This document shows positions 8,963 to 17,157 of a stretch of 64,000 nucleotides of DNA, in pieces. Position numbers and translations under genes: made by a program. Numbering within the stretch: the stretch's first letter is position 1; each line of letters starts with the position of its first letter. The DNA comes from JASHPR01 sp963842355 (lineage in GTDB: Bacteria > Actinomycetota > Actinomycetes > Streptosporangiales > Streptosporangiaceae): the NCBI GenBank assembly GCA_963842355.1, contig CAWJGC010000016.1, positions 186,001-250,000 on the forward strand, given 5' to 3'. The notes beneath the pieces were generated by a model, which was not told the origin of the DNA, did no database searches, and saw only the letters and a list, made by a program, of their open reading frames with translations.

Positions 8963-10849
8963 ATGGGGCGATCCCCGAAGCAGCAAGGCAGATTCCGATC
9001 CAGGCTTCGCAGCAAGATGCTGACGGCCGGCGTGGCCGTGGCGGCGGCGTCACTCGTCGCCGCGGGCTGCGCGAGCAACGGCGGCAGCACCCCGGCGACG
9101 GGCGGCACACCGGTCCAGGGCGGCACCGCCGTCTTCGCCGAGCCGCCGTCGGACGTGCCGAACTACATCTTCCCGTTCACCAGCAGCTCCTACATCAGCA
9201 TCGTCAACCTGGACGACTTCTCGATGCTGCTGTACCGGCCGCTGTACTGGTTCGGCGACAACGGCCAGCCGGTGGTCAACGGCTCGCTGAGCCTGGCCAA
9301 CCCGCCGACGTTCAGCGGCCGGACCGTGACGATCACGCTGAAGCACTACCTGTGGTCCAACGGCACCCAGGTGACCGCGCAGAACGTGATGTTCTGGATC
9401 AACATGATGCTGGCCGTGCCGCAGGACTGGGGCGCGGACGTGCCGGGCGGGTTCCCGACGAACGTGTCGAACATCAAGGCGGTCAGCCCGACCGAGCTGA
9501 CCATGACCATGAACAAGGCGTTCTCGCCGACCTGGTTCCTGTACAACGAGCTGAGCCAGATCACCCCGATGCCCACGGCCTGGGACCGGACCGCGGCCGG
9601 GCCGAGCAGCTGCACCACCACGGTCAGCGACTGCGCGAAGGTGTACGCCTACCTGGACGCCAAGTCCAAGGCCCTCAGCAGCTACGTGGGCTCGCCGCTG
9701 TGGAGCATCGTGGACGGGCCGTGGAAGCTGAGCGCGTTCAACGCCGACGGCCACATCACGATGGTGCCGAACAAGTCCTACTCCGGCCCGGTCAAGCCGA
9801 AGCTGGCGGCGTTCCAGGAGGTGCCGTTCACCACCGACGCGGCCGAGTACGACGTGCTGCAGGCATCGAGCGGATCTACCAAGATCAACTACGGATACCT
9901 GCCGGAGAATGACGCCCCGGTCAAGCCGGCCGACGCGGCGGTGGGCACCAACCCGCTGGGGTCCCACGGCTACTCGCTGATCCCCTGGTACACCTGGGGC
10001 ATCGACTACTACGTGGGGAACTTCCAGTCGTCCGTCTCCGATCACGCGGCGATCATCAAGCAGCTGTACTTCCGCGAGGCCATGGCGTACATGATGAACC
10101 AGGCCGCGGTGCTGGCCGGGCCGCTGCGCGGCTACGGCACGATCACCCCGGGGCCGGTCGGAAACACCCCGGTCACCCAGTACCTGTCGCCCCAGGGCAA
10201 GTCGGGTGACCCGTTCCCGTTCAACCCGGCCAAGGCCAAGAGCCTGCTGACCAGCAACGGCTGGAAGGTGGTCCCGAACGGCGTATCCACCTGCGTCAAG
10301 CCGGGGACGGCCGCGGGAGACTGCGGCCCGGGGATCACCGCGGGCACCGGCCTGAACTTCAGCATGCCGTACGCGACCGGGATCTCCTGGGTCCAGTCGG
10401 AGATGACGCAGCTACAGTCGAACGCGGCGTCGATCGGGATCAAGCTGAGCCTGGTGCCCAAGCCGTTCAACCAGGTGACCGCGCTGGCCGCGGGCAACTG
10501 CAAGGTCGCCAAGATCCCGTGCAACTGGGACCTCGCCAACTGGGGCGAGGGCTGGTCGTTCGCGCCGGACTACTACCCGAGCGGCGAGACGCTGTTCACG
10601 GCCGGTTCGGTCGCCAACTCCGGCGGGTACAGCGACCCGGCCAACAACGCGATGATCAACCAGACGCTGACCAACAGCAACCTGCAGCCGCTGTACAGCT
10701 GGCAGGACTACCTGGCCAAGCAGCTCCCGGTGTTCTGGCAGCCGAACGCGCCCTACCAGCTCAACGAGATCTCCACCAACCTGGGGGGCGCCACCCCGGT
10801 GAGCCCGACGCTCAACATCAACCCGGAGAACTGGTACTTCGTCAAGTAG
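8963..10849 (+). CDS. Family 5 extracellular solute-binding lipoprotein, tandem paralogue
   Basis: Paralogue of the preceding gene (628 aa), similar along the whole length, for example RPLYWFG, SPTELTMTM, SPTWFLYNELSQI and the C-terminal NPENWYFVK. ATG at 8963 has AAGGAG nine bases upstream. Signal peptide with lipobox VAAG-Cys at about residue 36, then a Gly/Thr-rich linker. Likely binds an oligopeptide or related solute for an unlinked ABC importer. Differences are concentrated in the ligand-domain loops, so the two may have different specificities; this is inference. Confidence 0.88.
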   Translation: MGRSPKQQGRFRSRLRSKMLTAGVAVAAASLVAAGCASNGGSTPATGGTPVQGGTAVFAEPPSDVPNYIFPFTSSSYISIVNLDDFSMLLYRPLYWFGDNGQPVVNGSLSLANPPTFSGRTVTITLKHYLWSNGTQVTAQNVMFWINMMLAVPQDWGADVPGGFPTNVSNIKAVSPTELTMTMNKAFSPTWFLYNELSQITPMPTAWDRTAAGPSSCTTTVSDCAKVYAYLDAKSKALSSYVGSPLWSIVDGPWKLSAFNADGHITMVPNKSYSGPVKPKLAAFQEVPFTTDAAEYDVLQASSGSTKINYGYLPENDAPVKPADAAVGTNPLGSHGYSLIPWYTWGIDYYVGNFQSSVSDHAAIIKQLYFREAMAYMMNQAAVLAGPLRGYGTITPGPVGNTPVTQYLSPQGKSGDPFPFNPAKAKSLLTSNGWKVVPNGVSTCVKPGTAAGDCGPGITAGTGLNFSMPYATGISWVQSEMTQLQSNAASIGIKLSLVPKPFNQVTALAAGNCKVAKIPCNWDLANWGEGWSFAPDYYPSGETLFTAGSVANSGGYSDPANNAMINQTLTNSNLQPLYSWQDYLAKQLPVFWQPNAPYQLNEISTNLGGATPVSPTLNINPENWYFVK

Positions 10850-10854
10850 CCCCT

Positions 10855-10976
10855 CCGCGTGGGGTCCTGGGGGGTCGTCCCCCCGGTGTGCCAGCCGCGA
10901 CGGCCGGCTTGTCGGTCCGAGCGGATGGCACGCGGGGGGGTCCTGGGGGGTCGTCCCCCCGGGCTGACACAGCACA
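10855..10976 (+). repeat. Pair of GC-hairpin repeats in the folC leader
   Basis: Two copies of GGGGTCCTGGGGGGTCGTCC-type sequence with six G, TCGT, six C at 10869-10884 and 10945-10960, about 76 bp apart. They lie between the second solute-binding-protein gene and folC and could act as transcription terminators for the former. Same family as the units inside valS and folC. Confidence 0.75.
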
Positions 10977-11014
10977 TAGGCTGCCTAGGTGACAGTCATC
11001 CGCCGGGACGAGCC

Positions 11015-12553
11015 GTGACCGACCCGCAGGACCGGCTGCGGGAGGCCGAGCAGGAGATCCTCGCCCGGCGGCCCGAGCATTCCATCGAGCCCTCCCTGGA
11101 CCGGATCGCGGCGCTGACCGCGCTGCTCGGTGACCCGCAGCGGGCCTACCCCGTCGTCCACATCACCGGGACCAACGGCAAGACCTCGACCGCGCGGATG
11201 ATCGAGACTCTGCTGCGAACCCGGGGGCTGCGGACCGGGCTGTTCACCAGCCCGCACCTGTCATCGATCCGGGAGCGGATCAGCGTGGACGGCGAGCCGC
11301 TCAGCGCCGAGCGCTTCGCCGACGCCTATGCGGAGGTGCAGCCCTACCTGGCCCTGGTGGACGAGAGCCAGCCCGCGGCGCTGTCGTTCTTCGAGGTGCT
11401 CACCGCGATGGCGTTCTCGGTCTTCGCCGATGCGCCGGTCGACGTCGCGGTGATCGAGGTCGGCGTCGGCGGGACCTGGGACTGCACGAACATCGCCGAC
11501 GGCGCGGTGGCCGTGGTCACCCCGGTCTCGATCGACCACGTCCGCTACCTGGGCAACACGGTGACGTCCATCGCCACCGACAAGGCGGGCATCATCAAGC
11601 CGGGTGCCGTCGCCGTGCTGGCCCAGCAGCCGATTGATGCCGCGGAGATCCTGCTGCGCCGCGCGGTGGAGGTGGGCGCGACCGTCGCCCGGGAGGGCCT
11701 GGAGTTCGGGGTGACCCGGCGCGAGCTCGCGGTCGGCGGGCAGGTCCTCGACGTCCGCGGCCTGCTCGGCAGCTACAGCGACCTGTTCCTGCCGTTGTTC
11801 GGCGCTCATCAGGCTTCGAATGCCGCGTGCGCGCTCGCCGCGGTGGAGGCGTTCGCCGGCGCGCCCTCGACTGGGGAGTACGGCGAAGCCGGCGCCGGCC
11901 GCGACGTCCGGCCGGAGGCTGGCCCGAGCGGACGGGGCGCGGAGGGGTCCTGGGGGGTCGTCCCCCCCGGGCCAGCACAGCTCGCGGCGCTGGACGACAG
12001 ACTCGTTCGCTCCGCGTTCGAGATGATGTCGTCACCGGGCAGGCTGGAGGTGCTCCGCCGCAGCCCGCTCGTCATCGTCGACGCGGCGCACAATCCGGCC
12101 GGGATGGCGGCCACCGTCGCCGCGCTGTCTGAGGCCTTCTCGTTCGGCGAGCTGATCGCCATCCTCGCGGTCAGCGAGGACAAGGACGTGCCAGGGATAC
12201 TCGACGAGCTGGAGCCGGTCGCGTCCGAGCTGGTGGTGACCGGTAACTCCTCGCCCCGGTCGGCCGACCCCGGCAAGCTCGCCGAGATGGCGGGCGCGGT
12301 GTTCGGCCCGGACCGGGTCAGGGCGGTGCCCAGGCTGGACGACGCGATCGAGATCGCGGTCGCGCTGGCCGACGAGGTGGACGCGCGGGAATCTGGCGGC
12401 GGCGGGCTGCCCGGGACCGCCCTGGTGCTCATCGCCGGGTCGGTGATCACCGCCGGCGACGCCCGGCTCCTGCTTACCCGCTCCGCCCCGGGCGAGCCTG
12501 CGCCCGGGCCCGCGGACGGGCGCGCCGTGACGGGGCGTGACGGCGCGGGATGA
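11015..12553 (+). CDS. folC: Folylpolyglutamate/dihydrofolate synthase with in-frame GC-repeat insertion
   Basis: Mur-ligase-type ATP enzyme adding glutamates to folates (512 aa). GTG at 11015 chosen because the sequence before it is repeat DNA. ATP-binding loop HITGTNGKTSTARM at about residue 50, folate/Mg region FTSPHLSSIRERI, central motif VGVGGTWDCTNI, and C-terminal domain motif IVDAAHNPAGM. Between the central and C-terminal domains (about residues 290-325) lies a Gly/Pro-rich insert including GSWGVVPPGPAQ, encoded by one unit of the hairpin repeat. The insert sits in the interdomain linker, so function is plausibly retained. The stop codon overlaps the ATG of the next gene. Confidence 0.94.
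   Translation: MTDPQDRLREAEQEILARRPEHSIEPSLDRIAALTALLGDPQRAYPVVHITGTNGKTSTARMIETLLRTRGLRTGLFTSPHLSSIRERISVDGEPLSAERFADAYAEVQPYLALVDESQPAALSFFEVLTAMAFSVFADAPVDVAVIEVGVGGTWDCTNIADGAVAVVTPVSIDHVRYLGNTVTSIATDKAGIIKPGAVAVLAQQPIDAAEILLRRAVEVGATVAREGLEFGVTRRELAVGGQVLDVRGLLGSYSDLFLPLFGAHQASNAACALAAVEAFAGAPSTGEYGEAGAGRDVRPEAGPSGRGAEGSWGVVPPGPAQLAALDDRLVRSAFEMMSSPGRLEVLRRSPLVIVDAAHNPAGMAATVAALSEAFSFGELIAILAVSEDKDVPGILDELEPVASELVVTGNSSPRSADPGKLAEMAGAVFGPDRVRAVPRLDDAIEIAVALADEVDARESGGGGLPGTALVLIAGSVITAGDARLLLTRSAPGEPAPGPADGRAVTGRDGAG
11943..11980 (+). repeat. GC-hairpin repeat inside folC
   Basis: One unit: GGGGTCC, six G (11952-11957), TCGT, seven C, GGGCCAGCACAG. It is in frame with folC and translated as GSWGVVPPGPAQ. 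It is almost identical to the unit at 10937-10975, which is non-coding. Confidence 0.8.
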
Positions 12554-12867
12554 AGCGGCTCTGCGCCACCGTGCTGATCATGGAGACGATCGTGATCTGG
12601 CTCGCGATCCCGGTGGCCCTGGCGGTGGACCACGCATCCGCGCGGCGGGCAGGCGTCGCCGGCCTGGTGCTGGCCGTGGCGGCGGTGGTGCTGGCCGTGG
12701 CGGCGCGGTGGTGGCTGCGGTGGACACTCGTCGGGGGGAGCCTGCTGCAGGCGCTGGTCATTGCAGCCGGCGCCGTCGTCCCCGTGATGTACTTTCTCGG
12801 CGCCATTTTCGCGGCATTGTGGGTTATCGGCATCTGGCTCGGCCATCGTGCCGATATGGCGTCCTAG
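12550..12867 (+). CDS. DUF4233 family membrane protein
   Basis: Small hydrophobic protein (105 aa) with four predicted membrane segments (starting near residues 8, 34, 55 and 78). The ATG at 12550 overlaps the folC stop (ATGA), so it is translationally coupled. Actinobacterial folC is usually followed by such a DUF4233 gene; function unknown. In many relatives ndk follows, but not here. Confidence 0.85.
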   Translation: MKRLCATVLIMETIVIWLAIPVALAVDHASARRAGVAGLVLAVAAVVLAVAARWWLRWTLVGGSLLQALVIAAGAVVPVMYFLGAIFAALWVIGIWLGHRADMAS

Positions 12868-13226
12868 TCCAGCCGGGCCGCATATGCGCTGGTGAGCGCC
12901 GTGAACGAGGGCACCGCAGGAGGACGGACCGGCGTGCCACCCCAGCGGCCGCGGGGTTGCCCTGTACGCTTAACGCAGCGGATCGGCGTCCGCGCAGCCC
13001 GTGACAGCGGGCTATCAAACGGTCGCTGTTGGTCGCAGACCATGCCGTTGCCTGAACGCGTGGCCGGGGACCCGCGAACCTTCAGCGGGAATCACGCGTT
13101 GCACGTTTAGGTGGCTCAGCCCTGGTCGATGAAAGGACACAGGGCCGCGCCCGAGGTCTCGGCGCGCGGGCCCTGGGCAGTACCGCAGAGCATCCGGCAG
13201 GACCCTTCTGGAAGGTCTCGTTCCAC
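12868..13226 (+). other. Intergenic region upstream of mreB (no gene seen)
   Basis: About 360 bp between the DUF4233 gene and mreB. I see no convincing coding frame and no ndk. It presumably holds the mreB promoter; AAGGTC-type sequence near 13211 is the only weak ribosome-binding candidate before the ATG at 13227. Confidence 0.4.
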
Positions 13227-14258
13227 ATGAGCAACGCGCTTGCGTTCCTCGGCCGCGACATGGCGGTCGACCTCGGCACCGCGAACACGCTCGTCTACGT
13301 GCGCGGTCGCGGGATCGTGCTCAACGAGCCGTCCGTAGTGGCGCTGAATACGAACACCGGGCAGATCGTCGCGGTCGGGGTCGAGGCCAAACGCATGATC
13401 GGCAGAACGCCCGGCAACATCATCGCGGTCAGACCGCTCAAGGACGGCGTGATCGCGGACTTCGACGTGACCGAGCGGATGCTCAGGTACTTCATCCAGA
13501 AGGTGCACAAGCGCAGCCACCTGGCCAAGCCGCGGATCGTCGTCGCGGTGCCGAGTGGCATCACGGGCGTGGAGCAGAGCGCGGTCAAGGAAGCAGGCCA
13601 CCAGGCCGGCGCGCGCCGCGTGTACATCATCGAGGAGCCGATGGCCGCCGCGATCGGCGCGGGCCTGCCGGTCAACGAGCCGACCGGCAACATGGTCGTC
13701 GACATCGGCGGCGGCACCACCGAGGTCGCCGTGATATCGCTCGGCGGCATCGTCACCTCGCAGTCGATCCGCGTCGGCGGCGACGAGCTCGACCAGGCGA
13801 TCATCACCTTCGGCAAGAAGGAGTACTCGCTCATGCTGGGCGAGCGGACGGCCGAGGAGATCAAGATGGCCCTCGGGTCGGCGTACCCGTCCTCGGACGA
13901 GCCCAACGCCGAGATCCGCGGCCGGGACCTCGTGAGCGGGCTGCCGAAGACGATCGTGATCTCCGCCGAGGAGATCCGCCGGGCGATCGAGGAGCCGCTC
14001 TCCGTGATCATCGACGCGGTGAAGACCACGCTGGACAAGTGCCCGCCCGAGCTCGCCGGTGACGTCATGGACCGCGGCATCGCGCTGACCGGCGGTGGCG
14101 CCTTGCTGCGCGGGCTGGACGAGCGGCTCAGGGAGGAGACCGGGATGCCGATCCACATGGCCGACAACCCGCTCGACTCGGTGGCGCTGGGCACCGGCAA
14201 GTGCGTCGAGGACTTCGATACCCTGCGCCAGGTGCTGGTGCCGGAGTCCAGGCGCTGA
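13227..14258 (+). CDS. mreB: Rod shape-determining protein MreB
   Basis: Actin-like ATPase (343 aa) that forms membrane filaments guiding cell-wall synthesis. Phosphate-1 motif DLGTANT at residues 15-21, phosphate-2 VVDIGGGTTEVAVI near 161, adenosine motif LTGGGALLRGL near 287. Length and sequence are normal. It heads the mreB-mreC-mreD-mrdA-rodA cluster; a 231-bp repeat-bearing gap separates it from mreC. In sporulating actinomycetes MreB acts mainly in spore-wall formation. Confidence 0.97.
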   Translation: MSNALAFLGRDMAVDLGTANTLVYVRGRGIVLNEPSVVALNTNTGQIVAVGVEAKRMIGRTPGNIIAVRPLKDGVIADFDVTERMLRYFIQKVHKRSHLAKPRIVVAVPSGITGVEQSAVKEAGHQAGARRVYIIEEPMAAAIGAGLPVNEPTGNMVVDIGGGTTEVAVISLGGIVTSQSIRVGGDELDQAIITFGKKEYSLMLGERTAEEIKMALGSAYPSSDEPNAEIRGRDLVSGLPKTIVISAEEIRRAIEEPLSVIIDAVKTTLDKCPPELAGDVMDRGIALTGGGALLRGLDERLREETGMPIHMADNPLDSVALGTGKCVEDFDTLRQVLVPESRR

Positions 14259-14268
14259 CCAGCCACCG

Positions 14269-14357
14269 CAACCACGGGCCGCAAGCCACAGGGCCGCGAA
14301 CCACAGGGCCGCCAACCACAGGGCCGCGAACCACAGGGCCGCCAACCATAGAGCCGC
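14269..14357 (+). repeat. 15-bp tandem repeat between mreB and mreC
   Basis: About six units of a 15-bp sequence like GGGCCGCGAACCACA, alternating CGAACC and CCAACC, in the 231-bp mreB-mreC gap. It is not inside a recognised gene. It could be a variable-number repeat; no function evident. Confidence 0.75.
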
Positions 14358-14489
14358 ATACGCAGGGCAGCAGACCGCCGAGCAGTACACCGCGCGCCAG
14401 CGAGCCGCCGAACGGCAGGCGCTGAGCACGCGGCAAGCTGACGGCCGGACCAGCCGCCGCCACGTGGCGGCGCGGACGAGGGGATCGGA

Positions 14490-15452
14490 GTGCGCGACAC
14501 CCGACGGACCCGGGCGGTCCTCGTCGTGCTTCTGGTGGCCGCGCTGATCCTGATCACCTTGGACTACCGCGACGGATCGTCGGGCCCGGTGCACGGCCTG
14601 CGGCATTTCGGCGGCTCGCTGTTCGGCGGCGTCGAGCGCGTGACCAGCATCATCACCGGGCCGGTCGTCGGGCTGTTCGACCGGGGCAGCGGATCGAGCA
14701 GCAGCGGCCCGAAGGTAGCAGCGCTGGAACAGGAGGTCCTCCGGCTGCGGGCGCAGCTCAGCCAGGAGCAGCTCAGCCGGGCAGAGTACCGGCAGCTCAG
14801 CCAGCTACTGCAGTTGTCGGGCCGGGGCGGGTACCGGATCGTGGCGGCCACGGTGATCGCGGTCGGGCAGGGGTACGCGCAGGCGGTCACGCTCGACGCC
14901 GGCAGTCAGGACGGCGTCAAGCCGGAGGAGACCGTGATCGACGGGCAGGGGCTGGTCGGGACGGTCACCGCGGTGAACGCGCAGACCTGCACCGTGCTGC
15001 TGGCCACCGACGCCACCTCCGTGGTGGGCGTGACGCTGGCGAGCAGCGGCGAGATCGGCTGGGTGACCGGGCCGGGCAAGTCGAGGTCCGGCTCGGGGCT
15101 GCTGCGGTTGCAGGTACTGGACGCGAACGCCGTGCTCAGCCCGGGGGAGCAGCTGGTGACGTCGGCGTCGGTGCACGACCGGCCGTACGTGCCCGGCGTG
15201 CCCGTGGGCGTGATCAGCAAAGTGGAGAACCGGGCCGGATCGCTGACCGCCCTGGCCCTGGTCCGCCCGTACGCGGACTTCGGCTCGCTGGGCGTGGTCG
15301 GCATCGTGGTGGTGCCGCCGAGCACGAATCCCCGGTTCTCCGTGCTCCCGCCCAGGCCGAAGCCGCTGCCCGCGCCCAAGCCGTCCGCCACCCCGTCCGC
15401 CACCCCGTCGGCCAGCGCGTCGGCCAGCCCGAGCCCGCCCGGGGGCGGCTGA
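14490..15452 (+). CDS. mreC: Rod shape-determining protein MreC
   Basis: Periplasmic-side scaffold of the elongation complex (320 aa). One N-terminal membrane helix (residues about 8-24), a coiled coil (about 75-105, KVAALEQEVLRLRAQLSQEQ), then the two beta domains of MreC. The C-terminus is a Pro/Ser/Ala-rich tail (PKPSATPSATPSASAS). GTG start at 14490 with GGGGATCGGA before it. It abuts mreD with only one base between. Confidence 0.94.
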   Translation: MRDTRRTRAVLVVLLVAALILITLDYRDGSSGPVHGLRHFGGSLFGGVERVTSIITGPVVGLFDRGSGSSSSGPKVAALEQEVLRLRAQLSQEQLSRAEYRQLSQLLQLSGRGGYRIVAATVIAVGQGYAQAVTLDAGSQDGVKPEETVIDGQGLVGTVTAVNAQTCTVLLATDATSVVGVTLASSGEIGWVTGPGKSRSGSGLLRLQVLDANAVLSPGEQLVTSASVHDRPYVPGVPVGVISKVENRAGSLTALALVRPYADFGSLGVVGIVVVPPSTNPRFSVLPPRPKPLPAPKPSATPSATPSASASASPSPPGGG

Positions 15453-15453
15453 C

Positions 15454-17157
15454 GTGCGGCGCGCGGCCTTGTCGGCGATCCTGCTGGTCGCGGCCCTGGT
15501 CCTGCAGCTGACCGGGGTGAACCGGCTGTCGCTGCCCGGCAGCGGCGCACCCGACCTGGTCCTGCTGACCGTGGTGGCCCTCGGGCTGTGCGGCAGCCCG
15601 GCGGTGGGCGCGGTGACGGGCTTCTGCGCCGGACTCGGCCTGGACCTCGCACCGCCGGGCAGCTACCTGATCGGTGAGTACGCGCTGGTGTTCTGCCTCA
15701 TCGGCTACCTGTGCGGGCGGCTGCGCGGCTTGCTGAACCAGTCGGCGCTGCTGACCATCGCGCTGGCGATGGTCGCTGCCGCCGCGGGCGAAGCCGCGAT
15801 CGCGGCGCTCGGCCTGGTGGTCAGCGACCCGCAGGTGAGCTGGTCGGCGGTGCGGCAGGTGCTGCCGTCCTCCGCCGTCTACGACGCGGCGGTCAGCCCG
15901 TTCCTGCTGTACGGCGTCATGCGCGCCGTCGGATGGGCCGACGGCCTCGGCCGGGGCACGCTCGGCGACCGGCAGGCCGACGGGCCCGCGCTGCTCGCGC
16001 GGGGCCAGGTTCCCGGCGGCGTACGGACCGGCTATCCCGCCGGGCGAGGAACCGCGCTGGGCGGGGCTGGCCTGCTGGGCGGGGCCGGCTGGCTGGCGGG
16101 CCCGGTCGGATCGGGCCGTTCGGCCGGCCCGCGTGTGCGCCGCGGCGGGGCCCGCAACGGCACCGCGGTGCACCTACCGCGCACGCCCCGCCTGCGGGCG
16201 GCCGCGGCCAGGCCCGGCGACGGATGGCTGGGCGGCGGGCCGCGTACGGGACTGTCGGCGTCGGTCCGGCGCGGCCCCGGTTATCCCGGTTATCCCGCCC
16301 GGCCGCCCCGGTTCCGGCCCGGTTCCGGGTCCCCGGGTTCCGCGGCGGCCCGGTCGGCCTGGCCGCCCGCGGCGCTGCCCAAGTCGTCCCCGAACCTGCG
16401 GCTGGCCGCGCAGCGCCGCCGGGCCGGTAACCCGGTCCGCGGGCTCGGCCCCGGCGCCGGCCCGGGGGCCTCTGCGCTCTCGGGGCGCAGATCCGGCCCG
16501 CCGGGCTCAGCGTTCCGCGGCCGCCCGCCCGGCACCCGTCCGGCCACGGGCCTGTCCGGGCCCGGTGCTTCGCCGCGCGGTCCCAGGTTCCGGCCCGGTG
16601 CTTCGCCGCGCGGTCCCAGGTTCCGGCCCGGTGCGCGGCTGCCGGGTGGCTCGTCGAGCGCCGGGATGCGGCCGGCCACTTCGCCGGGCGCCGGGGGCCG
16701 GCGCGGCGGGAGGCTGCCGGCGATCCGGCCGGCCCGGGGGGTGAGCCTGCGGCTGCGAACCGGTCGGCGCCACGACGGCGTGCTCGGCGGCGGGGGAACC
16801 CTCGGCCTGAGCGGGCTGCGCGGCGGTGGGCACCGCGGCCGGGCCCCGCGGCCGGCCAGCCTGCGGCTGGGCTCCGCCCGGCGCGGCGACGGCACGCTGG
16901 GCGGCGGGGTCCTGGGCCACCGCGCGCCCTGGACGCGACCGCGGCTTGGCGCTCGGCGGGCCACACCGCGATTCCGGCCCGCTCCCGGCGCCGGCGGACG
17001 TCCCCTGCTTGGCCGGCGAACCCGGCTCGGAGCCCGCCAGCGGGCCAGGTTCTCGCCCGGCCGCACGTCGTTGCTGGCCAGCTTGACCCACGGCCGGCTG
17101 GGCCGAAGGTCGACCGTATGGCGGATCGGCAGTCGGCGGACAGGAGGACTGAGATGA
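15454..17157 (+). CDS. mreD: MreD with a ~390-residue basic disordered C-terminal extension
   Basis: The first 170 residues are a normal MreD: five or six membrane segments with GAPDLVLLTVVALGL and GAVTGFCAGLGLDL. The remaining about 390 residues are Arg/Gly/Pro-rich with almost no acidic residues, containing an exact 33-bp duplication (16561-16626, RPGASPRGPRF repeated). Usual MreD proteins are 160-230 aa. The frame is maintained to a stop that overlaps the ATG of mrdA (ATGA, 17154-17157), and codon third positions stay GC rich, so the extension appears to be genuinely translated. It would lie on the cytoplasmic or outer face depending on helix count; role unknown. Confidence 0.85.
   Translation: MRRAALSAILLVAALVLQLTGVNRLSLPGSGAPDLVLLTVVALGLCGSPAVGAVTGFCAGLGLDLAPPGSYLIGEYALVFCLIGYLCGRLRGLLNQSALLTIALAMVAAAAGEAAIAALGLVVSDPQVSWSAVRQVLPSSAVYDAAVSPFLLYGVMRAVGWADGLGRGTLGDRQADGPALLARGQVPGGVRTGYPAGRGTALGGAGLLGGAGWLAGPVGSGRSAGPRVRRGGARNGTAVHLPRTPRLRAAAARPGDGWLGGGPRTGLSASVRRGPGYPGYPARPPRFRPGSGSPGSAAARSAWPPAALPKSSPNLRLAAQRRRAGNPVRGLGPGAGPGASALSGRRSGPPGSAFRGRPPGTRPATGLSGPGASPRGPRFRPGASPRGPRFRPGARLPGGSSSAGMRPATSPGAGGRRGGRLPAIRPARGVSLRLRTGRRHDGVLGGGGTLGLSGLRGGGHRGRAPRPASLRLGSARRGDGTLGGGVLGHRAPWTRPRLGARRATPRFRPAPGAGGRPLLGRRTRLGARQRARFSPGRTSLLASLTHGRLGRRSTVWRIGSRRTGGLR
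16561..16626 (+). repeat. 33-bp direct duplication inside mreD tail
   Basis: Two adjacent copies of a 33-bp unit beginning CCCGGTGCTTCGCCGCGCGG. Being a multiple of three it preserves the frame and encodes PGASPRGPRFR twice. Confidence 0.8.
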
